A stretch of 64,000 bases of DNA from Pandoraea eparura (GCF_902459725.1 NZ_CABPSH010000018.1:1-64000); one strand, 5' to 3'. Shown: positions 16,603 to 26,480, counted from the first letter of the stretch. Made by a program: numbers and translations. Notes: a model not told the origin generated them from the sequence alone.

Positions 16603-17163
16603 CTAACGGAACGTGCCGGGTTCGGGTTGATTCTGTAGGGGGAGCATCTTGTGCAAGGTGCCGTCGCGCAATACCCAGTGATGGTAAAGGGCTGCGCAGA
16701 CGTGCAACGCCACGGCGCCGAGCAACACGTAGGCAAGCAGGGAATGCACGTCGCCCATGGCATGGCCGAACGACGACCCTGGTGCGGACAATGCGGGCAA
16801 AGGTACGATACCCATTAGCTTGACGGGGAAGCTACGTGCCGACGCATTTATCCAACCTAAGATGGGCACGAGGAGCAAGAGCGTATATAGCCCCTTGTGC
16901 GCAATAGCGGCGAGCGTGTGAAATATCGACTTCATACTTCTGGCAGGCGCGGTGCGGCGACGCGCCCATACTAACCGCATGGCCGTGAGCCCAAGAATCG
17001 TCACGCCAAGCGAGAGATGCCACGCGACGAGCCCGATGGCGGGCGTTTGTCGCGTGATATCGGGCATCGCCCAAGCCACAACAAATTGTGCGCCTAGCAG
17101 TGCCGCAGTGAGCCAGTGCATATGGCGGGACGCAGCGTCGTAGCGGGTAATGACCTGTTTCAT
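16603..17163 (-). CDS. Cytochrome b561
   Basis: This 186-residue four-helix membrane cytochrome has the expected haem-ligand histidines: HMHWLTAALLGAQF in helix 1, VAWHLSLGVTILGLT in helix 2, DVHSLLAYVLLGAVALHVC in the later helices. It ends GTFR. Members oxidise quinol or superoxide and pass electrons in the inner membrane. It follows the PepSY gene in the same region and orientation. It starts at 17163 with MKQVITRYDAASR, the usual N-terminus. Confidence 0.9.
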   Translation of the reverse strand: MKQVITRYDAASRHMHWLTAALLGAQFVVAWAMPDITRQTPAIGLVAWHLSLGVTILGLTAMRLVWARRRTAPARSMKSIFHTLAAIAHKGLYTLLLLVPILGWINASARSFPVKLMGIVPLPALSAPGSSFGHAMGDVHSLLAYVLLGAVALHVCAALYHHWVLRDGTLHKMLPLQNQPEPGTFR

Positions 17164-17324
17164 GGGAGCCTCTTATCCACAGATTAAACATCATCTGGCG
17201 GGCGGGACGGCTAAGCGCCGTGGCCCATGAGCGAATTCTGAGGCACGACACTTAGCAAAGACTTAGCGACTGCTTGGCTGCCGGGCTTGTTTTCGGCGCG
17301 CGGTAGGCTGAGCCACCATGTTGG

Positions 17325-17735
17325 TTACGGGTTTTCATAGAGCCGCTGGATCGTCGCCTCGCCCGCCACCTGCATTTTCGGCGTCCAAGCGGCGTGCTTG
17401 CGAGCCGCGACAGGGACTACCGGATAAGCGTTTCCGGGCTGGGTGAGCAGGCCGTGGCGCTCCGCTTGAAGCAGACGATGATCAACGGATTGTCTTGTGA
17501 CGTGCATATTCCGCTCATGGCTCATCGCCGTCTTGGGATAGACAGTGTCGCCTTGTTGCAAAAGCCCATGCTTTTCGGCACTGACGAGTTGTCGATACAC
17601 TTGGGCACGCGTGAGCGAGTCAGAACTCGCAATGCTGGGTGCGGCAGAATGGGTTGTCGCCGCTTGGGCGCTAGTTTGCACAGCGCCGATCAAGCCCAAC
17701 ACGGCAACCAATGCGGCAACATATGAATGCTTCAT
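17325..17735 (-). CDS. DUF4148 small exported protein
   Basis: The 136-residue precursor has a signal peptide (about residues 1-25, MKHSYVAALVAVLGLIGAVQ) and two copies of a DUF4148-like unit. These are SLTRAQVYRQLVSAEKHGLL...DTVYP and TRQSVDHRLLQAERHGLL...NAYPV. DUF4148 proteins are abundant in Burkholderiales and of unknown function. The start at 17735 is supported by the signal peptide and an upstream AGGAG. It lies alone upstream of cytochrome b561. Confidence 0.8.
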   Translation of the reverse strand: MKHSYVAALVAVLGLIGAVQTSAQAATTHSAAPSIASSDSLTRAQVYRQLVSAEKHGLLQQGDTVYPKTAMSHERNMHVTRQSVDHRLLQAERHGLLTQPGNAYPVVPVAARKHAAWTPKMQVAGEATIQRLYENP

Positions 17736-18002
17736 GATTGAACTCCTAAGGTTGACGATCAATATGAAGGTGCGATCACAATCGCCTCGCAGAACCTTCA
17801 ATTTCATCGTAGGCGTGAAGCCTTAGCAGACCCTTAGCGCGAAGCATGCGTTGGCACGCCCTCGGCATGGCGAATCCGTCGGTGCGATCAGGCTCCTGGC
17901 GGACTGATGACTTCCCAGGAAGCCACTGCGCAAACGGACATGGAGGAGGTGTCCGATCATTCTCGCAATTCTAGAGACACCCGTTGGCACACAGTGACGT
18001 AG

Positions 18003-18260
18003 CTATAAGAACATGGTCACAGCGCGGGCAATTGCAGCGAGTGCGACCAGCGCGAGCGCAGGACAAATCGCAGCGGCGAGGAGGACGGCAATCATGTGCC
18101 CCGGACGGACGCGCCACGGGCTACCCGTTGCCATGCGCCAGCGGATAGCTTCCGGGTCATATCCGGCAGCGCGCAACAATTCGTCAGAGCGCATCGGCCA
18201 CGCATATTCCGCGCTCGGTAATCCCGGCACTGGCCGCCCCGCATCAGAGTCCATGTTCAC
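18003..18260 (-). CDS. Small hypothetical membrane protein
   Basis: The ORF has 85 codons from a GTG at 18260, or 83 from the ATG at 18254. The N-terminal half is polar (SAEYAWPMRSDELLRAAGYD, IRWRMATGS) and is followed by one long hydrophobic stretch (MIAVLLAAAICPALALVALA) near residues 56-80. I do not recognise the family. The hydrophobic tail and lack of a better ORF support it being real; no clear ribosome site is seen. Confidence 0.45.
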   Translation of the reverse strand: MNMDSDAGRPVPGLPSAEYAWPMRSDELLRAAGYDPEAIRWRMATGSPWRVRPGHMIAVLLAAAICPALALVALAAIARAVTMFL

Positions 18261-18503
18261 GAGAAGTTAAGTGATTCCGGCTCGTATCGAACCTGTTCAA
18301 AACCCACTTGCGGGTTCTGCATAGCCCTATATGGAATACTACGCGCGACTGGCGATCACTGGCACTCTGCAATTCCGGTACGGCGCGCCCCTAGGTTAGC
18401 CGCTGCGGACTCTGACGATTTTCAGGGCTGGCGCGTCGTTCAGTGCGATGAGCTGAAGCGAGAAGCGACGTGCTCGGCAAGCCATCTGCGCGCAGCCATA
18501 ACG

Positions 18504-19787
18504 TCAACTTACTACGCGCGGGACGTGCACCTCGACGGTGAGATGTGAGAGTTCTCGCAAGTGCTTAAGCGTCGCGTGATAGTACGTTGGCGTGCGCTCC
18601 GCACGACGTGTTACGATCGATACAATGGCGCCCATATGCCCCGGGCCGAGACGCCATACATGGAGATCCACCACCTTGTCACCGCTGGTCTCCAAAAGGC
18701 GACGTACCTCGCCGCGAAGTCGCGAGTCTGGGTTCATATCAAGGAGAATGGCTCCTGTATCGCGCATCAGACCCCACGACCAATTCGCAATCACCAGGGC
18801 GCCGATCACGCCAGCGAGCGGGTCCATCCACAGCCAACCGAAAGCGCGAGCCAGCAACAAACCAATGATTGCCAGCACAGAAACAGCGGCATCGGCAATC
18901 ACGTGCACGTACGCGGAACGAATGTTGTGATCGCGGTGTGCCGCAGCCCGGGAGTCGTCGAGAGGGTGAGCGTGCTCCTCGAACTCCACTCGATGCTCGC
19001 CATCGGGCAGGTGGATCACCGCCTGGAAAGCGTGCGGTTCCGGAATACTGTGCGTTGACTCCAGATACCCATTGCGCTCCACAAAACCGAAAGTCTGAGA
19101 CTTCCCGTCAGGGCGCATCGTGCTGACCGAAACAGCCTCTGCGCTCAGTGGCGTTGAACCAGCGGTAGGCGTAATGCGCCAAACCGGGGGCACACCATCT
19201 TCGAAGATCGTAACGACAAACTCAGTGGTGCCGCTGCGGACGTACTTCGGTTCGTCTCCATGACCCTGTTCAAGACCATGATCGTGCCCGTGCTCATGTG
19301 CGTGGCTATGGCTATGGCCGTGGTGGTCTCCGCTGAGCAACCACACGCTGGCAAGGTTCACCAGCAGGCCGAGAATCGCGATCGGAATCGCCTGATCGAA
19401 GTGGATGGGCACCGGTGAAATGAAGCGCGCCACGGCCTCATAAGCGATCAGTATCGCAATCATCGCGAGCACAATGGCGCTTGTGAACCCCGCGAGATCT
19501 CCCAATTTTCCTGTGCCAAATACAAAACGGGAATCGGTGGCATGCCGGCGAGCATACGTGTAAGCCAATGCCGCGATGAGCATCGCGCCAGCATGTGTTG
19601 ACATATGCAAGCCGTCGGCGACGAGGGCTAGGGAGCCATAAAGACTACCCCCAATAATCTCGGCAACCATCATGGCGCTGCATAGAGCGATTACCATCCA
19701 GGTTCGGCGCTCATTGTCTCTGTGAGCCGCACCCAAATAAATGTGGTCGTGTCCGGCGTCGAACGCGGAATCCTCAAAGTTGCTCAT
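18504..19787 (-). CDS. dmeF: DmeF, Co(II)/Ni(II) cation diffusion facilitator (intact copy 2)
   Basis: This 427-residue CDF exporter has six membrane segments. The first site is in VADGLHMSTHAGAMLIAALA, the fifth-segment site in AYVHVIADAAVSVLAIIGLL. A His-rich cytoplasmic loop (HHGHSHSHAHEHGHDHGLEQ) and the DmeF-type insert of about 110 residues lie between segments 4 and 5. The C-terminal cytoplasmic domain is complete (LRELSHLTVEVHVPRVVS). It follows dmeR by 6 bp and probably uses its promoter. Two ATGs are adjacent (19790 and 19787); the second matches copy 1. By family it exports Co and Ni, possibly Zn and Cd. Confidence 0.9.
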   Translation of the reverse strand: MSNFEDSAFDAGHDHIYLGAAHRDNERRTWMVIALCSAMMVAEIIGGSLYGSLALVADGLHMSTHAGAMLIAALAYTYARRHATDSRFVFGTGKLGDLAGFTSAIVLAMIAILIAYEAVARFISPVPIHFDQAIPIAILGLLVNLASVWLLSGDHHGHSHSHAHEHGHDHGLEQGHGDEPKYVRSGTTEFVVTIFEDGVPPVWRITPTAGSTPLSAEAVSVSTMRPDGKSQTFGFVERNGYLESTHSIPEPHAFQAVIHLPDGEHRVEFEEHAHPLDDSRAAAHRDHNIRSAYVHVIADAAVSVLAIIGLLLARAFGWLWMDPLAGVIGALVIANWSWGLMRDTGAILLDMNPDSRLRGEVRRLLETSGDKVVDLHVWRLGPGHMGAIVSIVTRRAERTPTYYHATLKHLRELSHLTVEVHVPRVVS

Positions 19788-19793
19788 CATTGC

Positions 19794-20066
19794 TCATTTG
19801 AAATAGCTGTGGACGACATCGATCAGTTGCTCAGTACCACTGCCGTGTTCATCGGCGTGCTCAGCGTCAACGAGATGCGTTCGAATATGGTCTTCGAGAA
19901 CCACGGCGAGCAAACCATTCATGGCACCACGACAACTGGTGATTTGCTGAAGCACGTCCATGCACCCGCGCTCCTCGTCGAGCGCACGCTCGATGGCTTC
20001 AATCTGGCCTCTAATTCGTCGGACTCGGTTGAGCAGTTGCTTCTTCTCGCGCACGGTATGACTCAT
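19794..20066 (-). CDS. dmeR: DmeR, RcnR/FrmR-family repressor (copy 2)
   Basis: The 90-residue metal-sensing repressor has His3, Cys35, His60 and His64 conserved as in RcnR, and is nearly identical to the copy at 3152-3424. It heads the dmeRF operon and faces the divergent exporter gene at 20180 across 113 bp that hold the G-tract operator. One repressor could thus control both exporters. Confidence 0.9.
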   Translation of the reverse strand: MSHTVREKKQLLNRVRRIRGQIEAIERALDEERGCMDVLQQITSCRGAMNGLLAVVLEDHIRTHLVDAEHADEHGSGTEQLIDVVHSYFK

Positions 20067-20078
20067 CGCGGCCCCTCA

Positions 20079-20102
20079 AAATAGTCTAGGGGGGTATACT
20101 AA
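20079..20102. promoter_or_regulatory. Putative DmeR operator, copy 2
   Basis: The sequence ATAGTCTAGGGGGGTATACT sits between the divergent dmeR and DMT-exporter genes. It repeats the site at 3438-3461 with one change in the left arm (ACTCTAG to AGTCTAG). A G6 tract with TA-rich arms is the RcnR/DmeR operator form. No second G-tract is seen before the exporter, so the site may serve both directions. Confidence 0.65.
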
Positions 20103-20179
20103 CATCCTGACGACGCGCACGGGTGTAAGACGAGCGATTCACCCGCCGACCTTGCCAATATGATTACAGGCGAACCTTG

Positions 20180-21241
20180 ATGCAAATTCGACCGAACGCG
20201 GCGTGGACCGCGCTGCTTGCCGCCGCCCTGTTCGGGGCGACCACGCCCTTCGCCAAATTGCTGCTTGGAACCCTCTCCCCGTTCATGCTCGCAGGGCTCT
20301 TCTATCTTGGTAGCGGTGTTGGCCTAGCGCTTGTGCTTGTCGTGAGACGCCTCGCGCGCCCTCATGATGCTCGCGAACACTCCCCGCAGATGCAAGCAAC
20401 CGAAGTGCCATGGCAAGCCGGCGCAATTTTGGCCGGCGGAGTCGCAGGGCCAGCGCTACTGATGCTAGGACTTTCTAGTACCCCTGCGGCGACCGGCGCG
20501 TTATTGCTGAACCTTGAGGGCGTGTTTACGGCCCTCATTGCGTGGGTCGTATTTCGCGAAAATGTCGACCTGAACGTGCTGCTTGGAATGGTGGCCATCG
20601 TCGCAGGCGGCGTATTGCTTTCATGGCAAACGGGGCCAGACGGATTGCCTGCTGGCGCGGTGCTGGTTGCTGGGGCTTGTCTGTGCTGGGCAGTCGATAA
20701 CAATTTGACCCGCAAAGTTTCGACGAATGATGCAGTGGTGATCGCGTGCTTGAAGGGACTCGTGGCGGGTCCGGTGAATTTCGGCATCGCGCTATGGCTA
20801 GGGGCACGCCTGCCAGCCGCGAATCAGGTTGCCAAGGCGATGTTGACGGGATTCGCCGGGTATGGGGTCAGTCTCGTCCTATTTGTCGTTGCACTTCGAA
20901 ATCTCGGTACCGCACGCACGGGGGCATACTTCTCTGTGGCACCCCTGTTTGGGGTGATTCTCTCGATCGCAATCTGGCCCGCAATGCCCTCGGTGTTCTT
21001 TTGGTGCGCGGGGGCGCTCATGGCGCTTGGCATCTGGCTGCACTTAAGAGAGCACCACGCACATGCCCATACGCATGAGCCGATGGAACACGCGCATCGT
21101 CACTCTCACGACGAACACCATCAGCATGAACACGATTTTGACTGGGACGGGAGCGAGCCGCATACGCATTCTCACAGTCATGCCCAAATGTTGCACACGC
21201 ACGCTCATTATCCCGACGTTCATCATCAACACGTTCACTGA
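20180..21241 (+). CDS. DMT/EamA-family exporter with His-rich C-terminal tail
   Basis: The 353-residue protein has ten hydrophobic segments in two EamA repeats (AALFGATTPFAKLLLG, and later LCWAVDNNLTRKVS). It continues into a tail of about 60 residues packed with His, such as HAHTHEPMEHAHRHSHDEHH and HTHSHSHAQMLHTHAHYPD. The tail points to transition-metal binding. It is divergent from dmeR, with the only visible operator between them, so Ni/Co export under DmeR is a reasonable inference. The TTG at 20177 adds one residue; the ATG at 20180 is preferred. EamA proteins otherwise export amino acids or nucleotides, so substrate is open. Confidence 0.8.
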   Translation: MQIRPNAAWTALLAAALFGATTPFAKLLLGTLSPFMLAGLFYLGSGVGLALVLVVRRLARPHDAREHSPQMQATEVPWQAGAILAGGVAGPALLMLGLSSTPAATGALLLNLEGVFTALIAWVVFRENVDLNVLLGMVAIVAGGVLLSWQTGPDGLPAGAVLVAGACLCWAVDNNLTRKVSTNDAVVIACLKGLVAGPVNFGIALWLGARLPAANQVAKAMLTGFAGYGVSLVLFVVALRNLGTARTGAYFSVAPLFGVILSIAIWPAMPSVFFWCAGALMALGIWLHLREHHAHAHTHEPMEHAHRHSHDEHHQHEHDFDWDGSEPHTHSHSHAQMLHTHAHYPDVHHQHVH

Positions 21242-21476
21242 CGCATGGCGATATTGGCGAACAGGCCGCGGCGGTACAGCTGAACATGTTCCGAGCATGA
21301 GGGGTAAACAAGTTTGATCCTAGAACACTCGGGCGGGCTTCAGTCGCTGTCACAGTCCGGCGTCGGAAAGCGCAGTTCCGCCAACGGTCGGAGGTCCGCT
21401 GGGATCGTGCGCATACCGGGATGTTTTCAACAGCGATGACTGGCAGTCATTCCTGAAGGCCCGCCTTCTGCCGTCA

Positions 21477-21810
21477 AGCATTTGGTCGATCTGGTCAGAG
21501 AGCTTCACCAGCGAAGCGTACCATTCAAGCGCCTGGCCGACGTCGCGCAAACCAAACCGACATCGGGCCGCTTTGTCTTCCACGTCATGGCCAGCCCGGC
21601 CGAAATGGGGCGAAAACCAGCGGCGATGCCAGCCCGTGCCGAGCTGGAAATTTCCCGCCAGTGGGCCGCATTGGTGGCCGCGAGCGCCAAATGACCGAAG
21701 GCGAAATCGAGTCGATCAAGAAGCTGCCGGCCGCCAGCGTGCCAACACGGAGCTTGGACAAGAATCTCGGCATGTCGGTGCCGAGGCTGTACCGCTCGAA
21801 CACTCCTAAT
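21477..21810 (+). pseudogene. Tn3-family serine resolvase remnant
   Basis: Residues HLVDLVRELHQRSVPFKRLA and GRFVFHVMASPAEMGRK match the central part of TnpR resolvases. After a frameshift near 21650, GRIGGRERQMTEGEIESIKK and DKNLGMSVPRLYR match the C-terminal HTH. The catalytic N-terminus (Ser10 region) is missing and conserved residues have changed (MERELI replaced by MGRKPA), so it is inactive. It marks the footprint of another lost Tn3-type element. Confidence 0.8.
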
Positions 21811-21940
21811 TATCTCGTCGAATTTTGGAGGGCGACAACTGTAGATGCCGGTGCAATAATGGCCTGCTGATGCGAGCCGAATGACTCGGAAGTCGTCACG
21901 CATGTTGCGAGCATCGAAGGACGGAGATCGCTCGCCATGA

Positions 21941-22300
21941 ATGGATGCTGCGAAATCTTTTGACGGGGATCCGGTGGTGCGCATCGGACACTGGGTTTTG
22001 GCAAGCGGGTTCGCCGTTGTCCATCTCGGTGGCGATGGTTGGTTGGAGCATGCATGTCTAGGCGGGCTATGCGGTGGGTGTGGCGGTGGTGTTGCGCCTC
22101 GTCTGGGGTGTTGTCGGGCCGCGCCATGCCCGATTCACCGATTTCGTTTATCGCCACGGTGCGGCGTTACCTCAGCCAAAGTCCGGCCGGCGGTGCGATG
22201 ATGGTGGCGCTGTTGATTGCGCTCGCCAATTTCGTCGCTTTGCAAGACCAGAATCCGCGGAAGCGGTCCACAGAGAGCAATGCGCAATTCTGGTGGTAAT
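21941..22300 (+). pseudogene. Cytochrome b561-type protein, frameshifted remnant
   Basis: Three frames together give DPVVRIGHWVLASGFAVVHL, then [39 protein letters not shown] and [20 protein letters not shown]. This is the order of the di-haem b-type cytochromes (Ni/Fe-hydrogenase b-subunit-like) often placed in copper islands. At least two frameshifts separate the parts and the C-terminus is missing. No function is expected. Confidence 0.7.
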
Positions 22301-22326
22301 GGAGAGGACTCGATCGATACGTGGTT

Positions 22327-22443
22327 ATGAACATCGGTGAAGTGGCGAATTCATCGGGCGTGTCGGGTAAATTTTTTCGTCACTACGCGCGAAGTGGAAT
22401 ATTTTTTCCACGGCGTGTATCCAACACGGAGAAAGATCCATGA
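22327..22443 (+). pseudogene. MerR/CueR-family N-terminal stub
   Basis: The 38-codon ORF begins [20 protein letters not shown], close to the MNIGEVAKATGVSAKMIRHY start of CueR-type regulators. It diverges at ARSGIFF and ends in the TGA that overlaps the ATPase start (ATGA at 22440-22443). Only the first HTH part remains. It may still act as a leader whose translation couples to the ATPase gene. Confidence 0.65.
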
Positions 22444-24896
22444 GCGGGCAGCGTAACGACAGCGACACGACCAACCAGCATTCGGGAGACCGCCAAAGCG
22501 GGTGCGACCACCATCGCCATGCCGTTCGCGTCGCGCAAGGCAATACCGCTGAGCATGATCACGGCAACTATGCAGCTCACGATGGTCATAGTCGCCGCGA
22601 CATTTCCGCGGGAGCCGATAGCGTACTCAAGGACCCGGTGTGTGGCATGGCCGTCACCGCTGACTCGAAATTCAGCGTTGAGCACGAGGGACGCCAATAT
22701 TTCTTCTGCAGCGATTCGTGTTTGACAAAATTTCGAGCGGATCCGGCGAAATATGTCCAGCCTTCGATCAGCACGCCGATTGAGGCCGCGCCCGCCGGCA
22801 CGACATACACCTGCCCGATGCATCCGGAGATTCGGCGGGACCAGCCGGGACACTGTCCGAAGTGCGGCATGGCCCTGGAGCCCTTGCTGCCTAGCGTCGA
22901 CGACGGAGAGCATCCCGAGCTGACGGATTTTCGTCGCAGATTCCTGTGGACGCTGCCGCTGACCGCAGTGGTGTTCGTCCTGGCCATGGCCGGCCATCGA
23001 CTGGGTTGGATGGCGGCATCCACTCAGAGCTGGGTCGAACTGGTTCTGTCGACTCCCGTGGTCGTGTGGGCGGGCTTCCCGTTCTTTGAGCGCTGTATCC
23101 AGTCGTTCGTCAATCGCAGCCCGAACATGTGGACGCTCATCGGGCTCGGCACGGGGGCTGCCTATATCTACAGTGTCGTCGCAACAGTCGTTCCCGGCGT
23201 GTTTCCCGAGGCATTCACCGCACACGGCCGCATCGGCGTGTATTTCGAGGCAGCGGCCGTCATCATTTCGCTTACGTTGCTCGGGCAACTACTCGAGTTG
23301 AATGCCCGGTCGCAGACGTCGGCGGCGATCAAGGCATTGCTTGGGCTGGCGCCGAAGACGGCGCGTCGCATCAATGCTGACGGCTCGGAGGAAGATGTTC
23401 CGCTGACACATGTACATGTCGGCGACTTGCTTCGCGTGCGGCCCGGCGAGAAGGTTCCGGTCGATGGCGTCGTGACAGACGGCTCCAGCTCACTCGACGA
23501 GGCGATGATTACCGGCGAGCCCATTCCGGTTACCAAGCAGGTCGGCGACCATGTCATCGGCGCGACCATGAATGCTTCCGGCAGCCTCATCATCAGGTCC
23601 GAAAAGATTGGCTCCCAGACCGTGCTGGCGCAAATCGTCCAGATGGTCGCGCAGGCGCAGCGCTCCAGGGCGCCGATGCAGCGCATGGCCGACAAGGTCG
23701 CGGGTGTGTTTGTCGTCGTGGTGGTCAGCATCGCGATCCTGACATTCTTCGCCTGGGGCATACTCGGCCCCGAACCGAGCTGGGTGTACGGTCTCATCAA
23801 CGCGGTGGCGGTGCTCATCATTGCGTGTCCATGTGCGCTCGGGCTCGCGACGCCGATGTCCATCATGGTCGCGAGTGGCAAAGGCGCCTCGAATGGCGTG
23901 CTGTTTCGGGATGCTGCCGCGATTGAGAATCTGCGAAAGGTCAACACGCTTATCGTCGACAAGACGGGTACGTTGACCCAAGGACGTCCCGCGTTTGAAC
24001 AGGCCATCGGCGTGAATGGATATTCGGAGGAGGACGTTCTCCGGCTCGCCGCCAGCGTCGACCAGGGCAGCGAACATCCGCTTGCGGCGACCCTTGTCGA
24101 TGCCGCCCGCCAGCGACAGCTCACATTCGAGAAGGTCGAAAACTTCGAGTCGAGTACCGGGATTGGCGTACGCGGCATTGTTGGTGAACGCAGGCTCGCG
24201 CTTGGCAACACGGCCCTGATGCAGGCCGAGAATATCGGTGTTGACGAGTTGGCCGGCAACGCCGATGCATTGCGAGCACAAGGGGCAAGCGTCATGTATC
24301 TCGCCGTCGATGGAAAACTGGTTGGCTTGCTCGCGGTTTCGGACCCGATAAAGGCCACGACATCCGAAGCATTGGCGCGCCTTCGGGCGGACGGCATACA
24401 CGTCGTGATGGCATCAGGCGACGGCACCATCACGGCCAAGGCGGTCGCCACGAGGCTCGGCATCGACGAGTTCCACGGCGAGATGAAGCCTGCTGACAAG
24501 CTGGCACTGGTCACAAGGTTTCAAACGGAAGGCAAGGTCGTGGCGATGGCCGGCGACGGCATCAATGATGCGCCTGCGCTCGCCAAAGCGGATATCGGCG
24601 TCGCGATGGGGACCGGCACCGATGTGGCAATGAGCAGCGCACAAGTCACGCTCGTCAAAGGAGACCTGCTCGGTATTGCTCGTGCACGGGATCTGTCCGA
24701 GGCGACCATCGGGAACATGAAGCAGAACCTCGGTTTCGCGTTTGTGTACAACGCCTTGGGCGTGCCTCTGGCTGCAGGGGTGCTATATCCGTTCACCGGC
24801 CTGTTGTTATCACCGATGATTGCAGCACTGGCGATGAGCTTGAGTTCCGCATCGGTTATTACCAACGCGCTACGGTTGCGAAACGTGAAAATCTGA
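22440..24896 (+). CDS. copF: Copper/silver-translocating P1B-type ATPase
   Basis: This 818-residue inner-membrane ATPase exports Cu(I)/Ag(I) to the periplasm. Domains in order: His-rich N-terminus (residues 1-60); YHS domain (DPVCGMAV...[12 protein letters not shown]); heavy-metal-binding motif [11 protein letters not shown]...[10 protein letters not shown] (about 123-150). The catalytic motifs are TGEP near 358, CPC in [13 protein letters not shown] near 463, phosphorylated Asp507 in [15 protein letters not shown], and GDGINDAP near 706. The usual VTGDN motif reads MASGDG. It starts at an ATGA overlap with the MerR stub and is followed 72 bp later by a multicopper oxidase. The symbol is used loosely; silP/copA-type names also fit. 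Confidence 0.9.
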   Translation: MSGQRNDSDTTNQHSGDRQSGCDHHRHAVRVAQGNTAEHDHGNYAAHDGHSRRDISAGADSVLKDPVCGMAVTADSKFSVEHEGRQYFFCSDSCLTKFRADPAKYVQPSISTPIEAAPAGTTYTCPMHPEIRRDQPGHCPKCGMALEPLLPSVDDGEHPELTDFRRRFLWTLPLTAVVFVLAMAGHRLGWMAASTQSWVELVLSTPVVVWAGFPFFERCIQSFVNRSPNMWTLIGLGTGAAYIYSVVATVVPGVFPEAFTAHGRIGVYFEAAAVIISLTLLGQLLELNARSQTSAAIKALLGLAPKTARRINADGSEEDVPLTHVHVGDLLRVRPGEKVPVDGVVTDGSSSLDEAMITGEPIPVTKQVGDHVIGATMNASGSLIIRSEKIGSQTVLAQIVQMVAQAQRSRAPMQRMADKVAGVFVVVVVSIAILTFFAWGILGPEPSWVYGLINAVAVLIIACPCALGLATPMSIMVASGKGASNGVLFRDAAAIENLRKVNTLIVDKTGTLTQGRPAFEQAIGVNGYSEEDVLRLAASVDQGSEHPLAATLVDAARQRQLTFEKVENFESSTGIGVRGIVGERRLALGNTALMQAENIGVDELAGNADALRAQGASVMYLAVDGKLVGLLAVSDPIKATTSEALARLRADGIHVVMASGDGTITAKAVATRLGIDEFHGEMKPADKLALVTRFQTEGKVVAMAGDGINDAPALAKADIGVAMGTGTDVAMSSAQVTLVKGDLLGIARARDLSEATIGNMKQNLGFAFVYNALGVPLAAGVLYPFTGLLLSPMIAALAMSLSSASVITNALRLRNVKI

Positions 24897-24968
24897 TTTT
24901 TCGCAGAGGAAACAGGCGGCATTGACTGCGCCCGTCATCATCGCAGTACCTGAAATCGGGACCACACC

Positions 24969-26480
24969 ATGTCGCAATCTCGCCGTAAATTCCTGTTGAC
25001 GTCCGCTGCCGCCGCATCGGCAGTACTAACCGGGTGCGCGCAATGGCCCTCCGGCAGTACCAAAGAAATCGCGAACGGGAAAGTGAATGGCGCTTCGCGT
25101 CGTCTTATCGTCGACACCCGCTCGATCGAGGTCAACGGCCGTGCCGCGACGGTGTACGGGCTGCATCAACCAGGCGGTACGCGGGGCCTGTTCCTGGATC
25201 CGGGCGAGCGCTTCGCGGTCGAGCTGGATAATCGCCTGAATGAGCCCACCATTGTCCACTGGCACGGACAGACGCCCCCGTCCGATCAGGACGGCGTGAG
25301 TCAGTTCGGCGTGCCGGAGCTTCAGCCAGGCGAGCGGCGCGCGTATGATTTTGCGGCGCGCCCTGGCACCTACTGGATGCACTCACATCACGGCTTCCAG
25401 CATCAGAAACTGCTGGCCGCTCCATTGGTTGTGCGCACGGCCGACGACGTGAAGGCCGACCGCCAGGAGGTGACGATCTTTCTGGAGGATTTCCTGTTCC
25501 GCGATCCCGCTGAAGTGTTTTCGGAACTGCAGAAGGGTAAGGCAGACTCCATGGGGGCCATGACAGGTCAGAAGTCGGGAGAGCAGCCTCGCAGCATGGG
25601 CGGTATGTCTGGTATGTCTGGTATGGGAAGTATGAACCGCAGTCGCATGCCGGATCAAATGCCAGGCATGAAGATGGACCTTAACGATGTCGACTTCGAT
25701 GCCTATCTCGCCAACGATCGCACGCTCAATGACCCGGAAGTCATCCGGGTCGAGCAAGGCGGGAGAGTCCGCTTGCGGATTATCAACGGTGCCTCATCCA
25801 CGAATTTTCACATTGACCTCGGCGCGCTGCAAGGTACGGTCGCGACGGTCGACGGCAACGCCGTGCGGCCACTGACAGGCCGCCGCTTTGGTTTGGCGAT
25901 GGCTCAACGAATCGATATTCTCGTTGACGTGCCCAATGGGACTGGAGCCTGGCCGATTCTGGCAGTACGGGAAGGCGCCAGACAACAGACAGGGATTATT
26001 CTCGCCTCCAACGGCGCCAATGTCGGCAAGATCGCCGGTATGGCGACGGCCACCACTGGACCGGTGAGCTTCGATCAGGAACTGCGATTGTCTGCCCTCA
26101 GGCCGCTGGTGGACCGTCCCGTCGATTCGCATGCCGTGCTGATGCTGACCGGTTCGATGCAGCCGTATACATGGGGAATCAACCATAAGGGCTGGGATAA
26201 TCGCGATACCGTGAAAATCCGCAAGGGGCAGCGAGTGGCCATCACTTTCCAAAACACCACGATGATGGCCCACCCGATGCATTTGCACGGTCACCACTTT
26301 CAGATCGTCGCGCTCAATGGCAAGGCGTTCTCGGGGGCACTGCGTGACACGGTGCACGTCCCGCCGATGGCAAAGCTCACCCTTGCGTTCGATGCCGACA
26401 ATGCAGGCCGATGGCTGATGCATTGCCATAACCTCTATCACATGATGGCCGGCATGATTACCGAAGTGGGTTACGTTTGA
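24969..26480 (+). CDS. Periplasmic multicopper oxidase (CueO/CopA-like), Tat-exported
   Basis: The 503-residue enzyme has a Tat signal with lipobox-like end (SRRKFLLTSAAAASAVLTGC). It has four copper-binding clusters: HWHG near 97-100, HSHHG near 138, HPMHLHGHHF near 435 and HCHNLYHMMAGM near 484-495. These supply the type 1 Cys-His-Met and trinuclear ligands. A Met-rich loop near residues 190-225 (MGGMSGMSGMGSM, MPDQMPGMKM) resembles the CueO copper-binding insert. It should oxidise toxic Cu(I) to Cu(II) in the periplasm. It lies 72 bp after the copper ATPase, probably in one operon. Confidence 0.9.
   Translation: MSQSRRKFLLTSAAAASAVLTGCAQWPSGSTKEIANGKVNGASRRLIVDTRSIEVNGRAATVYGLHQPGGTRGLFLDPGERFAVELDNRLNEPTIVHWHGQTPPSDQDGVSQFGVPELQPGERRAYDFAARPGTYWMHSHHGFQHQKLLAAPLVVRTADDVKADRQEVTIFLEDFLFRDPAEVFSELQKGKADSMGAMTGQKSGEQPRSMGGMSGMSGMGSMNRSRMPDQMPGMKMDLNDVDFDAYLANDRTLNDPEVIRVEQGGRVRLRIINGASSTNFHIDLGALQGTVATVDGNAVRPLTGRRFGLAMAQRIDILVDVPNGTGAWPILAVREGARQQTGIILASNGANVGKIAGMATATTGPVSFDQELRLSALRPLVDRPVDSHAVLMLTGSMQPYTWGINHKGWDNRDTVKIRKGQRVAITFQNTTMMAHPMHLHGHHFQIVALNGKAFSGALRDTVHVPPMAKLTLAFDADNAGRWLMHCHNLYHMMAGMITEVGYV

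Noticed and set aside
23168-24514. 448-codon minus-strand ORF
   Set aside because: Antisense of the copper P-type ATPase; Ser/Thr-rich sequence without a domain.
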